From the NCBI RefSeq assembly GCF_019649055.1, contig NW_026570227.1:2418001-2482000 (forward strand): DNA of 64,000 nt, in the 5' to 3' direction. Shown piece after piece: positions 47,001-59,396 of this stretch. Every line of letters starts with the position of its first letter. The first letter of the stretch is position 1. A model generated the notes under the pieces. That model was not told the origin of the DNA, made no database searches, and saw nothing but the letters and a program-made list of their open reading frames with translations. A program made the position numbers and the translations under genes. This stretch comes from Paramacrobiotus metropolitanus. Lineage: Eukaryota > Tardigrada > Eutardigrada > Parachela > Macrobiotidae.

Positions 47001-50000
47001 TTACGCAGAGAACCACCCGGGCATTATTGACGAACCCGCCGTACTAAAGGATGGCAGGGCCGTAAATTTTGACCCGGTCCGGAAATTGTGACCAGTCCAG
47101 GTGGCGTGTTTTGGAAGAACCGTCACGCAGAGAACTACCCGGGCATTATTGACGAACCCGCCTTACTAATGTACTAATGTATGGCAGGGCCGTAAATTTT
47201 GACCCGGTCCGAAAAGTTTGACCGGCCCAGGTGGCGTGTTTTGGAAGAACCTGGCAGGGCCGTAAATTTTGACTCGGTCTAAAATTTTTGACCGGCCCAG
47301 GTGGCGTGTTTTGGAAGAACCGTCACACGGAGAACCACCCGGGCATTATTGACGAACCCGCCGTACGAATGTATGGCGGGGGCGTAAATACCTGACCAGT
47401 CCCAAAGTTTTGACCGGCCCAGGTGGCGTATTTTGGAAGAACCGTCAAGCAGAGAACCACCCGGGCATTACTGACGAACCCGCCGTACTAAAGTATGGCA
47501 GGTCCGTAAATTTTGACCCGGTCCGGAAATTTTGACCGGTCCAGGTGGGGTGTTTTGGAAGAACCGTCAAGCAGAGAACCACCCGGGCATTACTGACGAA
47601 CCCGCCGTACTAAAGTATGGCAGGTCCGTAAATTTTGACCCGGTCCGGAAATTTTGACCGGTCCAGGTGGGGTGTTTTGGAAGAACCGTCAAGCAGAGCA
47701 CCATCCGGGCATTATTGACGAACCCGCCGTACTAATGTACTAATGTATGGCAGGGCCGTAAATTTTGACCCGGTCCCAAAGTTTTGACCGGCCCAGGTGG
47801 CGTATTTTGGAAGAACCGTCAAGCAGAGAACCACCCGGGCATTACTGACGAACCCGCCGTACTAAAGTATGGCAGGGCCGTAAATTTTGACCCGGTCCCA
47901 AAATTTTGACCGGTCCATGTGGCGTGTTTTGGAAGAACCGTCAAGCAGAGAACCACCCGGGCATTACTGACGAACCCGCCGTACTAAAGTATGGCAGGGC
48001 CGTAAATTTTGACCCGGTCCCGAAGTTTTGACCGGCCCAGGTGGCGTGTTTTGGAAGAACCGTCACGCAGAGAACCACGCGGGCATTATTGACGAACCTG
48101 CCGTACTAATGTATGGCGGGGGCGTAAATTTTGACCCGGTCCGGAAATTGTGACCGGTCCAGGTGGCGTGTTTTAAAAGAACCGTCACGCAGAGAACCAC
48201 CCGGGCATTATTAACGAACCCGCCGTACTAAAGTATGGCAGGGCCGTAAATTTTGACCCGGTCCAAAAATTTTGACCGGTCTAGGTGGCGTGTTTTGGAA
48301 GAACCGTCACGCAGAGAACCACCCGGGCATTATTGACGAACCCGCCGTACTAATGTATGGCAGGGCCGTAAATTTTGACCACGTCCAAAAATTTTGACCG
48401 GCCCAGGTGGCGTGTTTTGAAAGAACCGTCACGCAGAGAACCATCCGGGCATTATTAACGAACCCGCCGCACTAAAATATGGCAGGGCCGTAAATTTTGA
48501 CTCGAACTAAAAATTTTGACCGGCCTAGGTGGCGTGTTTTGAAAGAACCGTCACGCAGAGAACCATCCGGGCATTATTAACGAACCCGCCGTACTAAAGT
48601 ATGGCAGGGCCGTAAATTTTGACCCGGTCCCGAAGTTTTGACCGGCCCAGGTGGCGTGTTTTGGAAGAACCGTCACGCAGAGAACCACGCGGGCATTATT
48701 GACGAACCTGCCGTACTAATGTATGGCAGGGCCGTAAATTTTGACCCGGTCCCGAAGTTTTGACCGGCCCAGGTGGCGTGTTTTGGAAGAACCGTCACGC
48801 AGAGAACCACGCGGGCATTATTGACGAACCTGCCGTACTAATGTATGGCGGGGCGTAAATTACCGCGTAAATTGACCCGGTCGGAAATTGTGACCGGTCC
48901 AGGTGGCGTGTTTTAAAAGAACCGTCACGCAGAGAACCACCGGGCATTATTAACGAACCCGCCGTACTAAAGTATGGCAGGGCCGTAAATTTTGACCCGG
49001 TCCAAAAATTTTGACCGGTCTAGGTGGCGTGTTTTGGAAGAACCGTCACGCAGAGAACCACCCGGGCATTATTGACGAACCCGCCGTACTAATGTATGGC
49101 AGGGCCGTAAATTTTGACCACGTCCAAAAATTTTGACCGGCCCAGGTGGCGTGTTTTGAAAGAACCGTCACGCAGAGAACCATCCGGGCATTATTAACGA
49201 ACCCGCCGCACTAAAATATGGCAGGGCCGTAAATTTTGACTCGAACTAAAAATTTTGACCGGCCTAGGTGGCGTGTTTTGGAAGAACCGTCACACAGAGG
49301 ACCACTCAGGCATTATTGACGAACATGCCGTACTAAAGGATGGCAGGGCCGTAAATTTTGACCCGGTCTAAAAATTTTGACCGGCCCAGGTGGCGTGTTT
49401 TGGTAGAACCGTCACGCAGAGAACCATCCGGGCACTATTGACGAACCCGCCGTACTAATGTATGGCGGGGGCGTAAATTTGGACTTGGTCCGGAAATTTT
49501 GACCGGTCCAGGTGGCGTGTTTTGGAAGAACCATTACGCAGAGAACCACCCGGGCATTATTGACGAACCCGCCGTACTAAAGTATGGCAGGGCCGTAAAT
49601 TTTGACCCGGTCCCAAAGTTTTGACCGGCCCAGGTGGCGTGTTTTGGTAGAACCGTCACGCAGAGAAATACCCGGGCATTATTGACGAACCCGCCGTACT
49701 AATGTATGGCGGGGCGTAAATTTGACCCGGTCCGGAAATTGTGATCGGTCCAGGTGGCGTGTTTTGGAAGAACCGTCACGCAGAGAACCACCGGGCATTA
49801 TTAACGAACCCGCCGTACTAAAGTATGGCAGGGCCGTAAATTTTGACTCGGTCTAAAAATTTTGACCGGCCCAGGTGGCGTGTTTTGGAAGAACCGTCAC
49901 GCAGTGGACCACCCGGGCATTATTGACGAACCCGCCGTACTAAAGGATGGCAGGGCCGTAAATTTTGACCCGGTCCGGAAATTGTGACCAGTCCAGGTGG

Positions 50001-52345
50001 CGTGTTTTGGAAGAACCGTCACGCAGAGAACTACCCGGGCATTATTGACGAACCCGCCTTACTAATGTACTAATGTATGGCAGGGCCGTTAATTTTGACC
50101 CGGTGCGAAAAGTTTGACCGGCCCAGGTGGCGTGTTTTGGAAGAACCTGGCAGGGCCGTAAATTTTGACTCGGTCTAAAATTTTTGACCGGCCCAGGTGG
50201 CGTGTTTTGGAAGAACCGTCACACGGAGAACCACCCGGGCATTATTGACGAACCCGCCGTACGAATGTATGGCGGGGGCGTAAATTTTGACCCGGTCCCA
50301 AAGTTTTGACCGGCGCAGGTGGCGTATTTTGGAAGAACCGTCAAGCAGAGAACCACCCGGGCATTACTGACGAACCCGCCGTACTAAAGTATGGCAGGTC
50401 CGTAAATTTTGACCCGGTCCGGAAATTTTGACCGGTCCAGGTGGGGTGTTTTGGAAGAACCGTCAAGCAGAGAACCATCCGGGCATTATTGGCGAACCCG
50501 CCGTACTAATGTACTAATGTATGGCAGGGCCGTAAATTTTGACCCGGTCCCAAAGTTTTGACCGGCCCAGGTGGCGTATTTTGGAAGAACCGTCAAGCAG
50601 AGAACCACCCGGGCATTACTGACGAACCCGCCGTACTAAAGTATGGCAGGGCCGTAAATTTTGACCCGGTCCAAAAATTTTGACCGGCCCAGGTGGCGTG
50701 TTTCGGAAGAACCGTCACGCAGAGAACCACCCGAGCATTATTGACGAACCCGCCGTACTAATGTATGGCAGGGCCGTAAATTTTGACCACGTCCAAAAAT
50801 TTTGACCGGCCTAGGTGGCGTGTTTTGAAAGAACCGTCGCGCAGAGAACCATCCGGGCATTATTAACGAACCCGCCGCACTAAAATATGGCAGGGCCGTA
50901 AATTTTGACTCGAACTAAAAATTTTGACCGGCCTAGGTGGCGTGTTTTGGAAGAACCGTCACACAGAGGACCACTCAGGCATTATTGACGAACATGCCGT
51001 ACTAAAGGATGGCAGGGCCGTAAATTTTGACCCGGTCTAAAAATTTTGACCGGCCCAGGTGGCGTGTTTTGGAAGAACCGTCACACAGAGAACCACCCGG
51101 GCATTATTGACGAACCCGCCGTACTAATGTATGGCAGGGCCGTAAATTTTGACCACGTCCAAAAATTTTGACCGGCCCAGGTGGCGTGTTTTGAAAGAAC
51201 CGTCACGCAGAGAACCATCCGGGCATTATTAACGAACCCGCCGCACTAAAATATGGCAGGGCCGTAAATTTTGACTCGAACTAAAAATTTTGTCCGGCCT
51301 AGGTGGCGTGTTTTGGAAGAACCGTCACACAGAGGACCACTCAGGCATTATTGACGAACCCGCCGTACTAATGTATGGCGGGGGCGTAAATTTTGACCCG
51401 GTCCGGAAATTGTGATCGGTCCAGGTGGCGTGTTTTGGAAGAACCGTCACGCAGAGAACCGCCCGGGCATTATTAACGAACCCGCCGTACTAAAGTATGG
51501 CAGGGCCGTAAATTTTGACTCGGTCTAAAAATTTTGACCGGCCCAGGTGGCGTGTTTTGGAAGAACCGTCACGCAGTGGACCACCGGGCATTATTGACGA
51601 ACCCGCCGTACTAAAGGATGGCAGGGCCGTAAATTTTGACCCGGTCCGGAAATTGTGACCAGTCCAGGTGGCGTGTTTTGGAAGAACCGTCACGCAGAGA
51701 ACTACCCGGGCATTATTGACGAACCCGCCTTACTAATGTACTAATGTATGGCAGGGCCGTAAATTTTGACCCGGTCCGAAAAGTTTGACCGGCCCAGGTG
51801 GCGTGTTTTGGAAGAACCTGGCAGGGCCTTAAATTTTGACCCGGTCCCAATGTTTTGACCGGCCCAAATGGCGTATTTTGGAAGATCCGTCACGTAGAGA
51901 ACCACCCGGGCATTATTGACGAACCCGCCGTACTAAAGTGTGGCAGGGCCCTAAATTTTGACCCGGTCCGGAAATTGTGACCGGTCCAGGTGGCGTGTTT
52001 TGGAAGAACCGTCACGCAGAGAACCACCCGGGCATTATTGACGAACGCGCCGTACTAATGTATGGCGGGGGCGTAAATTTGGATTCGGTCCGGAAATTTT
52101 GACCTGCCCAGGTGGCGTATTTTGAAAGAACCGTCACGCAGAGAACCACCCGGGCACTATTGACGAACCCGCCGTACTTATGTAAAGTGAAACCGTATAT
52201 TCTGACCCAGTCCGAGAATTTGGACGGGTTTAGGTTGTGTGTTGGATGAGTTATTAACCGTCACGCAGAGAACCACCTGGGCAATATAGACGAAGCCACC
52301 GTTCTATTGTATGGGGGCGTAAATTTGGACCTGTCCCGGAAAGTT
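38019..52345. repeat. 14.3 kb satellite array, unit about 122 bp
   Basis: The unit contains TAAATTTTGACCCGGTCC, GACCGGCCCAGGTGGCGTG, TTTTGGAAGAACCGTCACGC, GAGAACCACCCGGGCATTAT, TGACGAACCCGCCGTACTAA and GTATGGCAGGGCCG. Length divided by period gives roughly 115-120 copies. Within each unit AAATTTTGACC(C)GGTCC occurs twice, about 19 bp apart. Diagnostic variants recur in blocks (for example CTCAGGCATTATTGACGAACATGCCG near 39127, 40908, 41755, 43782, 46038, 49305 and 50963), showing a non-uniform higher-order structure. A short unit variant joins GGAAGAACC directly to TGGCAGGGCC near 38797, 39970, 42835, 45105, 47250, 50146 and 51818. Copies decay to the right after about 52150. The open frames inside are not genes. 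Confidence 0.97.
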
Positions 52346-55300
52346 CGTTTTCGGTCCGGAACTTAGTTTCACGACGGAAAAATAAATCACGGGAACAACG
52401 TTTAACAAAACTGAAGAACTTTTGATCTATCAAAACGGCGTTGAGCGTTGTAAAAGGGAGAAGGTTCAACTTTTAAAATGTTTTTTCCGGCAAGCTTTCA
52501 GTAGGCACTTTCTTGGTTCCCAAAATGCAGAAAGACCAAGCAGGCATAAACAGCTCGGCTGTATTTTAGAATCCAGCCGGCCCAAACGAAGCCAATCTAC
52601 CTGCTGCTCAAACTTCTACGGCTGTGCCGTCGCCATCTCGAGACTGCTACTCACTGATGGGTCGAGACTCCAAAAACACTGATAGTACTTGCGTGACACG
52701 GACCAGGAAATAAAGCAGTTTTTATTTGTTTTGTTATTAAAATGAAAGCCAGATGCAACATTTTTGATGCATCTTACGACGTCCGAATCGTTGCCAGCTG
52801 CAACAAGAATGTGACCAAACGCATCACGTTCACAAGCAAACCCGATGTCGCTATCACAAGGTATACAAGAACCTGAATTGGCGGTTTAATCTTGTTCCGT
52901 GGTTGACCAACCAGTAGAACCCGCAGCTCGACAGTTGCAACAGTTCAAGCAGGTTTCCAATTTATTGCGCCTTTGGTGGCGGGCTTCAAACAAATTTGTG
53001 GCTGCCGCTATGAAACTTACTTAAAGCCATTTATCACAATTACAGGGTACCGTCACTAAAGCTTAAAGGTAAATATTGCAACGGAGTATCCAATAATGCA
53101 ACGTCCAAATTATGCAACGTAGAATCAAGCGATTGCAAACCCAATCGTTCAATTGACTCCGATTATGTTAATGTGGAGTTGCTGAGCGAAATCAACTCCG
53201 TCCTTACCGACGAGTCGCCAGAATGGCATGACACCAAATTGTTCTGCAGAATTGAAGTGTGGATCGGCAGTCGATCCTTAATTTGGGTCCAGCCTTGACA
53301 AGCCCTTCGTAAAATTTTTTTGGTCATTTTAACAGATCTTTTACCGGCCATTTGATCCTGCTTTCACCGCTTTTAGGCAGGATCGGTTAACCAACTTAAA
53401 GATATTGAGGCACCACTGAACCACCAGTAAATTCGCGTCAGTGAGTATCGAAAGATTCGACCAGACAAAACTTGGAGCGATCCGTCAACAATTTTTGGAA
53501 GCACCCGTATCGTTTTAACTTTTAATATCGAGCCGCAGGATGCAGATCCCTGCCAGTTGCCTCGAGCCAGAACTAAACTCTAGCAAAAGCTACACTCCGT
53601 TGCAGGACCTATGGTGGTTGCTGGAGCTGTACAACATAATTATCTCTCTCAAGAAGACGTGGTCGCAACTCATAGCAGCAAAAAGCCGCCCGTCGGGAAG
53701 TGCAAAACCTGGGTAACTGTGATACGACATCGAGAGACGACTCTCAAATCCCGCATGAAGACTCGAGTTGAAGCAGACCAGCTACAAATAACTGCAGACA
53801 AATGGCTTTAATAACTGGTAGATCAGTGATTCGAGAAGTTGTTTTCCTAAACTCGACCGGAGTAGACAAAAATCGTCCGAGCATTGACACATCAGATCCA
53901 CATATCGCCGACGCCAACAACCACAATAATTGTCAATGAGCTGAAACCTCCACACAGACAAAACCGCAAACAGAAAGAATGGCTTGCAAACCAAACCAGC
54001 TGCACCTATGGGGTGCCCCAGCCTATCTCGATATCAAAACCTCAGAGGCAGTGGAGAAAAAACGAAATTGAAGCAGATCACACGGCTATCTCTGGCCCCC
54101 CCCCCCCCAACACCCTAAAAGGAAGAAGCCATCAGGCGGGAAGACAGGCAATAGTCCTCCACATGGTGTTTATGTAGTATGGGGTCTCTGTACCACACGG
54201 CTTTGAAATTCCGCGCTTACATTTAAACAGGCCTACCTGCCGGTCCATGCAATACCCACACCTATCTGGAAAACAAGATACCAGCATCGTGCAGAACATG
54301 TGGCAAAGAGCATCTCATGAAAACGAGGGCCCTGAAAATATTTGCCACCAATGACGAACCCTCATGCGCGGAAACTACAGTTCAATAGCCGGAATGAGGT
54401 GAAAGCAATAAAGGCCACCCCCTTGGACGGCTCCAACTATCCTTGCTTAACGGTAGAATGCCAGATTTGGCACTGCGATACGGATATCGTTCAAAGCATC
54501 CGTTACCTGTCCTGAAGTGACGGCAAGTCGTCGTTCCCATTCCCACAGGCAAGGTAGAAAAGAACAAAACCTACCCGGGAGACCCTAGGTATGCTAACCA
54601 GGATAGTTACCTAAGTCTACAGCCTGCTGGCTAAGGGTGGAAAATCGACACTATCGGCGATTGATTACGGGTTGCGAAGCCACTGTGCCACCGAATACGG
54701 CACGAAAAGACCACCACAGCCAGATAGCCCCGCCACTAAACGCAAAAAATTGAGTGTTAAATATTCACTGTATGCTTTGTCAAATGCAAACCGCCATTTT
54801 AAACAAATTCTCGCGTATCTGCTCCTGCTTTTATTCATCACCGGAACCGAATTTCGTTGTTTCGAATCTTCCGCATGCCAGTACGCGCAAGAAAATCAAG
54901 AGCCACTGTTGTTTAACTGCAGTGGCTCTGACATCTCAAAATCATGGACTCGAATGGGTTTTGTAAAAGTTGGTTTTGCATTCATTTTTTCATGTTGTGT
55001 GACTGCCAGTTACTTTATCGTTTTCCGTCGTAAGTAGTACCTTATCGGTTATTATCATAATTACTTTATCATTTTCCGCCACCACTTACCCTTGTTTTTT
55101 CGCTTTTACTTGATTAACCACTTTTTGTTACTTGAATCATAATTTTAAATTTAACTGCCTTAAGCCTGCGCTTTCCGCGCAGTGAAGGCCAACTACTCTC
55201 CTTATCTCTTGCAGTCACAGCAGAAACGCATCCCACTGAGTGGAATAGTGTTTCTTCTATATTGTATTGAAATAAGGATATGTTTTATTTTCGTTTCATT

Positions 55301-58164
55301 TTTTTGCTTCGCGACTCTCTTTGCTCTTTCGGGACCATCCCTTATGCCGCCAGGTGTAGCATTGTTTCTCGGCTGGTTGCGGCCGTCAAGTTGAAGAGCT
55401 GGCACAAAATCTTAAAACATGCAGGTCAGCACTCCCTGTGACTATGATGCTTTTGGCTGCTATCCCAAGACCGGCTTGCGCTAAGCCAGCTGTGCTCCGG
55501 CTGTCCACTACCCCTTTGGAGCTAAGCGCTCCAAAGGGTTTCTCAGTGTTCCGATTTTTCTCTGTGCTCCGACTGTCCACTACCCCTTTGGAGCTAAGCG
55601 CGTTATGTCAGACTGCCAACCCGTTCTCGACTGCCTACTCTTTCCTGCGTGCAAAAACCGGCTTTGCTATTCTCCAAAACATTCCATTCGGCCGACCGCA
55701 CTCAGAAACAAAATCTGAATGTTATAAGTCCCCATGCCGCTAAGTTACCTGTCAGTACTGGTGGTCGTGTCCGTGGACGTCAATGTCGTGTCAGTGTGCT
55801 GACCTCACTAAGCCGGCTATGACCCGGTGTGACCCGGTAGCCTGAACATGTTTAATTTGAAAAATAATTATCGCTACTTCTGCACAGATAGACATCTGTT
55901 TAATAATCGCTTTTTAGTTTTTGTCTATAACAAACAGACAAGTTTGCATGTTGCCAGAATTGTATGTGATCATTTATCGGGTTTTGCTGTGGGTTCTTAT
56001 TAAAAATTTACAGCAGACTTCATTACCTAATAAAAGGATGTACCCTTCTATACCCTATTTATACCCAATAAAAGGATGTAGAAACAAATACGGTCGTCTT
56101 ATTCCGAAAGTCGGTGCCAGGACCGACATAGTATAGGACGTCTGACGTAAACAGCTTACTGATATTTCCCAGCATATGATGCAGCTGGGAACGGTAAGAC
56201 AGACCCCCGCATGTTTACTGTTGTTGGTGTTTTATCCAAAGAAGTTTTTGCACAGAAAAGTCTTGCACGCTCGCTCGCTTGCACTAAGGGCGGTTACGAC
56301 CTTCTATACTAGTGATAAAAATTCATCTTAGCAAAGACTAACTGCATGCAAGAATACCATGTGAGATATGATATGCGCCATTGAGGAACGCCAGCATAGA
56401 ACTTCAGCCGCTGTCCGTCAGACGCCTAAAGCAAAAGGCCCAGATTGGTTATTATGGAAAAGGTAGCGGTGAAGAACATTAGCCATTTGTAAATTTTACA
56501 AATGGTTAATGTTATTCTCCGCTTCCGGATATTTAGTATAATCGATAATTCTTGCATGCTGCGTCAGACATTAAAACCGTGTCCTAGTTATTAAACGCGG
56601 GCAGATGCCGGTGACCTTTTGCTGGTGCTGCGTAGAAGACGACTCCGCCGGTTCGTATTCTCGCATTTAAAAGATGTCTTTATTTGCTGAAGATGAAGGG
56701 GCACATGGACGTTTTTCGGCAAAGATCTCGTCGTATGTTGCGTAGCTCAAGATGGGTGATGATTTTCGGCATTTCATACCAAGCAAGAACACAAAAATAT
56801 GAGCACCCCGTAAAGGACGACTGCGGCGGTCGTAAGCTCCAGTGTGTTCATGTGTTTTGAGTTAGACCGCCGTACAATACGTATTTCTACCATACAGTTT
56901 CTATTTCTACCGACAAAAGAAAATCCGGATGCTGCTAGCACGATATCGCGGCACCAGCAAACAGGCGCTCGTTAGTGTACCGCTGTGCGTGCACACCACC
57001 TGGCAAAAACGTTCTGCTATGTCTGCGGCAAGGATAATTTTATAACAATCAGAATGTGGGCAACCCCGATTTGCTTGCGCTAGAGTCAACATTGCATTTT
57101 GGCGGCTTTTCGTAAACTTCGTTACTAAAAGCTTCCAAACTGCAAAGTTGACTCTTCCGTTTCCGAAAACCATGTAAGTGCGGCAGTAGTACAGCCGTGT
57201 AGAAAAGCGAAATTCAACAGCACTGTGTAGGAAAGTGGAAAAAAGGTGGGATACCAGATCCATAGCAAACGCTTCGATGCCAAACGAGGCGGACCGCAAC
57301 AAATCGTCACAAAACAGAATAGTGTTTTGATAACTAAACCGAAATTCATGATGACTTGTTGAAGCTCTACCAAATGTCAATTTTATCAAGCGAACGCTAC
57401 ACGGTGCGGTTGAATTGACTGCAACTATGTATAAACCGAACGTCCGACAAATCGAGCTAGAAACTGAATACGCTGAAATTCCGGGTCTGGTGCCAAAAGA
57501 CGTTTGTAATGGGTCGCATCAGTCGTCACTCTATTGCAAGCTCAGGTGTACTTAACAAAGGTAAAGTATTCCCTGGTTGGAAACCAGGGGATCCTTTTCC
57601 TCTATAAGCCAGTTTGAAATTGCTTCGCTTGATTTTACCGTGGCACTTATCGATATCGTACCGTTCGAAACGCATGGCACTGTACAGTTGAAGAACCTTA
57701 ATAGTTAATAGCGTCGTTACGGTATTTATAGCGCGGCAACACTGGCGCACATTTGCACAGTAATGTAAATGGATGTATGGTATGCACTAGGGAATTAACG
57801 GACAGCGTATGCTCCAGAAAGAAAAATAAAGTTTTGAAGTGGTTATTTTGCCGCAGTATGATTCAAAACGAAAATAGCAACTTCGTTAACTAGACTGCAC
57901 TTTTTTGGACAGACTCAACTGATTAAAGATTTCGTTAGGGTAATCAGGTTTTGCCCCGTGACTTATAAATGTGAAACGAAGTGGATGCTGTAATGGGCAT
58001 AATATTTTTACTCTGCTATGACTTCGCTGTTAAACGGTACGGCCTTTGTACTTCGTACGAAAATGAAAAGGCAGAAAAATTCGAATATTATTTTTATACA
58101 GTAATCAGTTACAAGGAAAGTCCGGATACCACGTCTTCCAGAATGGTAAAACAATTTAAATAAA
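52346..58164. other. 5.8 kb without a supported gene
   Basis: I find no convincing gene here. Weak traces are LDGSNYP near 54424, which recalls copia Gag, and a Cys-rich phrase CRTCGKEHL near 54291. The frame at 54672-55037 (121 codons) has one or two hydrophobic segments (ILAYLLLLLFITG and FAFIFSCCVTASYFIVF) but no family. A run of 12-13 C lies near 54101. The frame at 56907-57389 on the minus strand has no recognisable domain. A small perfect hairpin CCATTTGTAAATTTTACAAATGG lies near 56484. Confidence 0.4.
55491..55601. repeat. 39-bp direct repeat with internal palindrome
   Basis: TGTGCTCCGGCTGTCCACTA followed by CCCCTTTGGAGCTAAGCGC occurs at 55491-55529 and again, with one change, at 55563-55601. 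After the first copy the palindrome CCCTTTGGAGC TAA GCGCTCCAAAGGG is completed (55512-55538). Confidence 0.85.
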
Positions 58165-59235
58165 TTACGTTCTTGACACTTTTACTTTGCCAACAATGTC
58201 GAGAAGAAGTATTTTGAGATCGTACAGGTTTGGCTCATAGTTATCAATCACATAAACTATTCCGGCATCCATTCCATGTGGCGCAACCATTTCGCCAATG
58301 TACCCCGTCCGCTGTGCGTTGAAGACCTCGGTGCGACTGTAGTTCTTTAACTTATCCGACGCTGCTTTCGCCTTTAAAATCTCCTCCGTGGCAAACGGCT
58401 TCACGAAATAAACAGCGTCACATTGTTTCCGCAACGCAATATACCAATCAAGTTCTTCTTTAGAAATCTGTTGTGCGGCTAACACTATCAAAGCGGTATT
58501 GGCAGTATTCTTCACAATAACATCGCTTGGCGTTTCTTCTACAAACGAGAAATCCACTCCTGTCTCCTTCGCCATTTTGGATAAATTATGGATCAGACTG
58601 GATTTCCCCGAACCGCGTTTTCCAATAACAAGGACATTTTTCGCTACGGCAACTGCTTGTTTCGGCTGCGAACTCGACGGTTTGCTGGGTATTTGAATAA
58701 TATCATCCAACACTGCGTTCCGCAACAGACGAAACTCGTATTCTGTGACCTTTCGGTTCTCCACCATGAACATCTGTTCGTCGTGTAATTCCCTGGGAAA
58801 TCGGATTTTTAGGTCATTCTTGAAGTCCTTCATAATCTTCCCGTGCGTCTCGATACATCCATCCAGAATGCGGTTCTCGATATCGTAGGCGATTTTTGTC
58901 CGTACAAAATAAATACTCTTCGCATCGCGCACCAAGGTTTTGGCGGCTGCATAGTGCTTTGTGGAGAAATGCGTCGAACTGACTATGATGCAAGCAGCGG
59001 AGCGGGCTGACGGCGCTGTTTGCTCCGCTGTAACGTGCTTAATCTCCCAGAAGCGAATTGTTAAACCGCGGATCGCGTATTTGTAGCATTCGGTGTCGTC
59101 GCTACCAAAATGGCCAATCGGAGCCGATCCGGCGTCATTCGGCTTCAAACCGCGTAAATTGTTTATCAGGAAGGACTTGCCGCTTCCTCTCGCACCGATA
59201 ACGGCGACGTCGATGAACGAAGCCGGCTCCATCAT
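58165..59235 (-). CDS. IRG-like protein with two P-loops
   Basis: 356 residues from the ATG at 59235; the frame itself is open back to 59346. The first G-domain has GARGSGKS at residues 14-21, SAPIGHFGSDDTECYKYAI as a probable switch region, and YFVRTKIAYDIENR near 109-122. The last of these matches the IRG-family G4 region, where TKxD is typical; here Asp is replaced by Ala. The second half repeats the plan, with NVLVIGKRGSGKS (P-loop 205-212) and YFVKPFATEEI. Immunity-related GTPases act on pathogen-containing or autophagic membranes in vertebrates; the role here is unknown. It follows the GTPase-kinase gene on the same strand by about 160 bp, so it could be a separate gene or a further exon. 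I found no splice in phase with a good acceptor. Confidence 0.72.
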   Translation of the reverse strand: MMEPASFIDVAVIGARGSGKSFLINNLRGLKPNDAGSAPIGHFGSDDTECYKYAIRGLTIRFWEIKHVTAEQTAPSARSAACIIVSSTHFSTKHYAAAKTLVRDAKSIYFVRTKIAYDIENRILDGCIETHGKIMKDFKNDLKIRFPRELHDEQMFMVENRKVTEYEFRLLRNAVLDDIIQIPSKPSSSQPKQAVAVAKNVLVIGKRGSGKSSLIHNLSKMAKETGVDFSFVEETPSDVIVKNTANTALIVLAAQQISKEELDWYIALRKQCDAVYFVKPFATEEILKAKAASDKLKNYSRTEVFNAQRTGYIGEMVAPHGMDAGIVYVIDNYEPNLYDLKILLLDIVGKVKVSRT

Positions 59236-59396
59236 GTTTGCCTGAAAATCGCATCCAAATTTAATCAAGCGAGCGAAATGACCTCTTCCAATTTTTTGTA
59301 TTAATATGCGGAGAACCTTCTCGCGATTTATAAAAACTGTTTCCAAAGCTCAGTGTTTTCTGTACCTTTTGAGACCTTTGATAATTAACTACAACT

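Noticed and set aside
38019-52345. CRISPR-like array
   Set aside because: There are no unique spacers between short repeats; the whole 122-bp unit is repeated, in a eukaryotic context.
54672-55037. 121-codon frame with hydrophobic segments
   Set aside because: No family resemblance and no conserved context; the segments could be chance. Mentioned in the region note only.
56907-57389. 160-codon minus-strand frame
   Set aside because: No recognisable domain, no splice or start context, and neighbouring frames look equally random.
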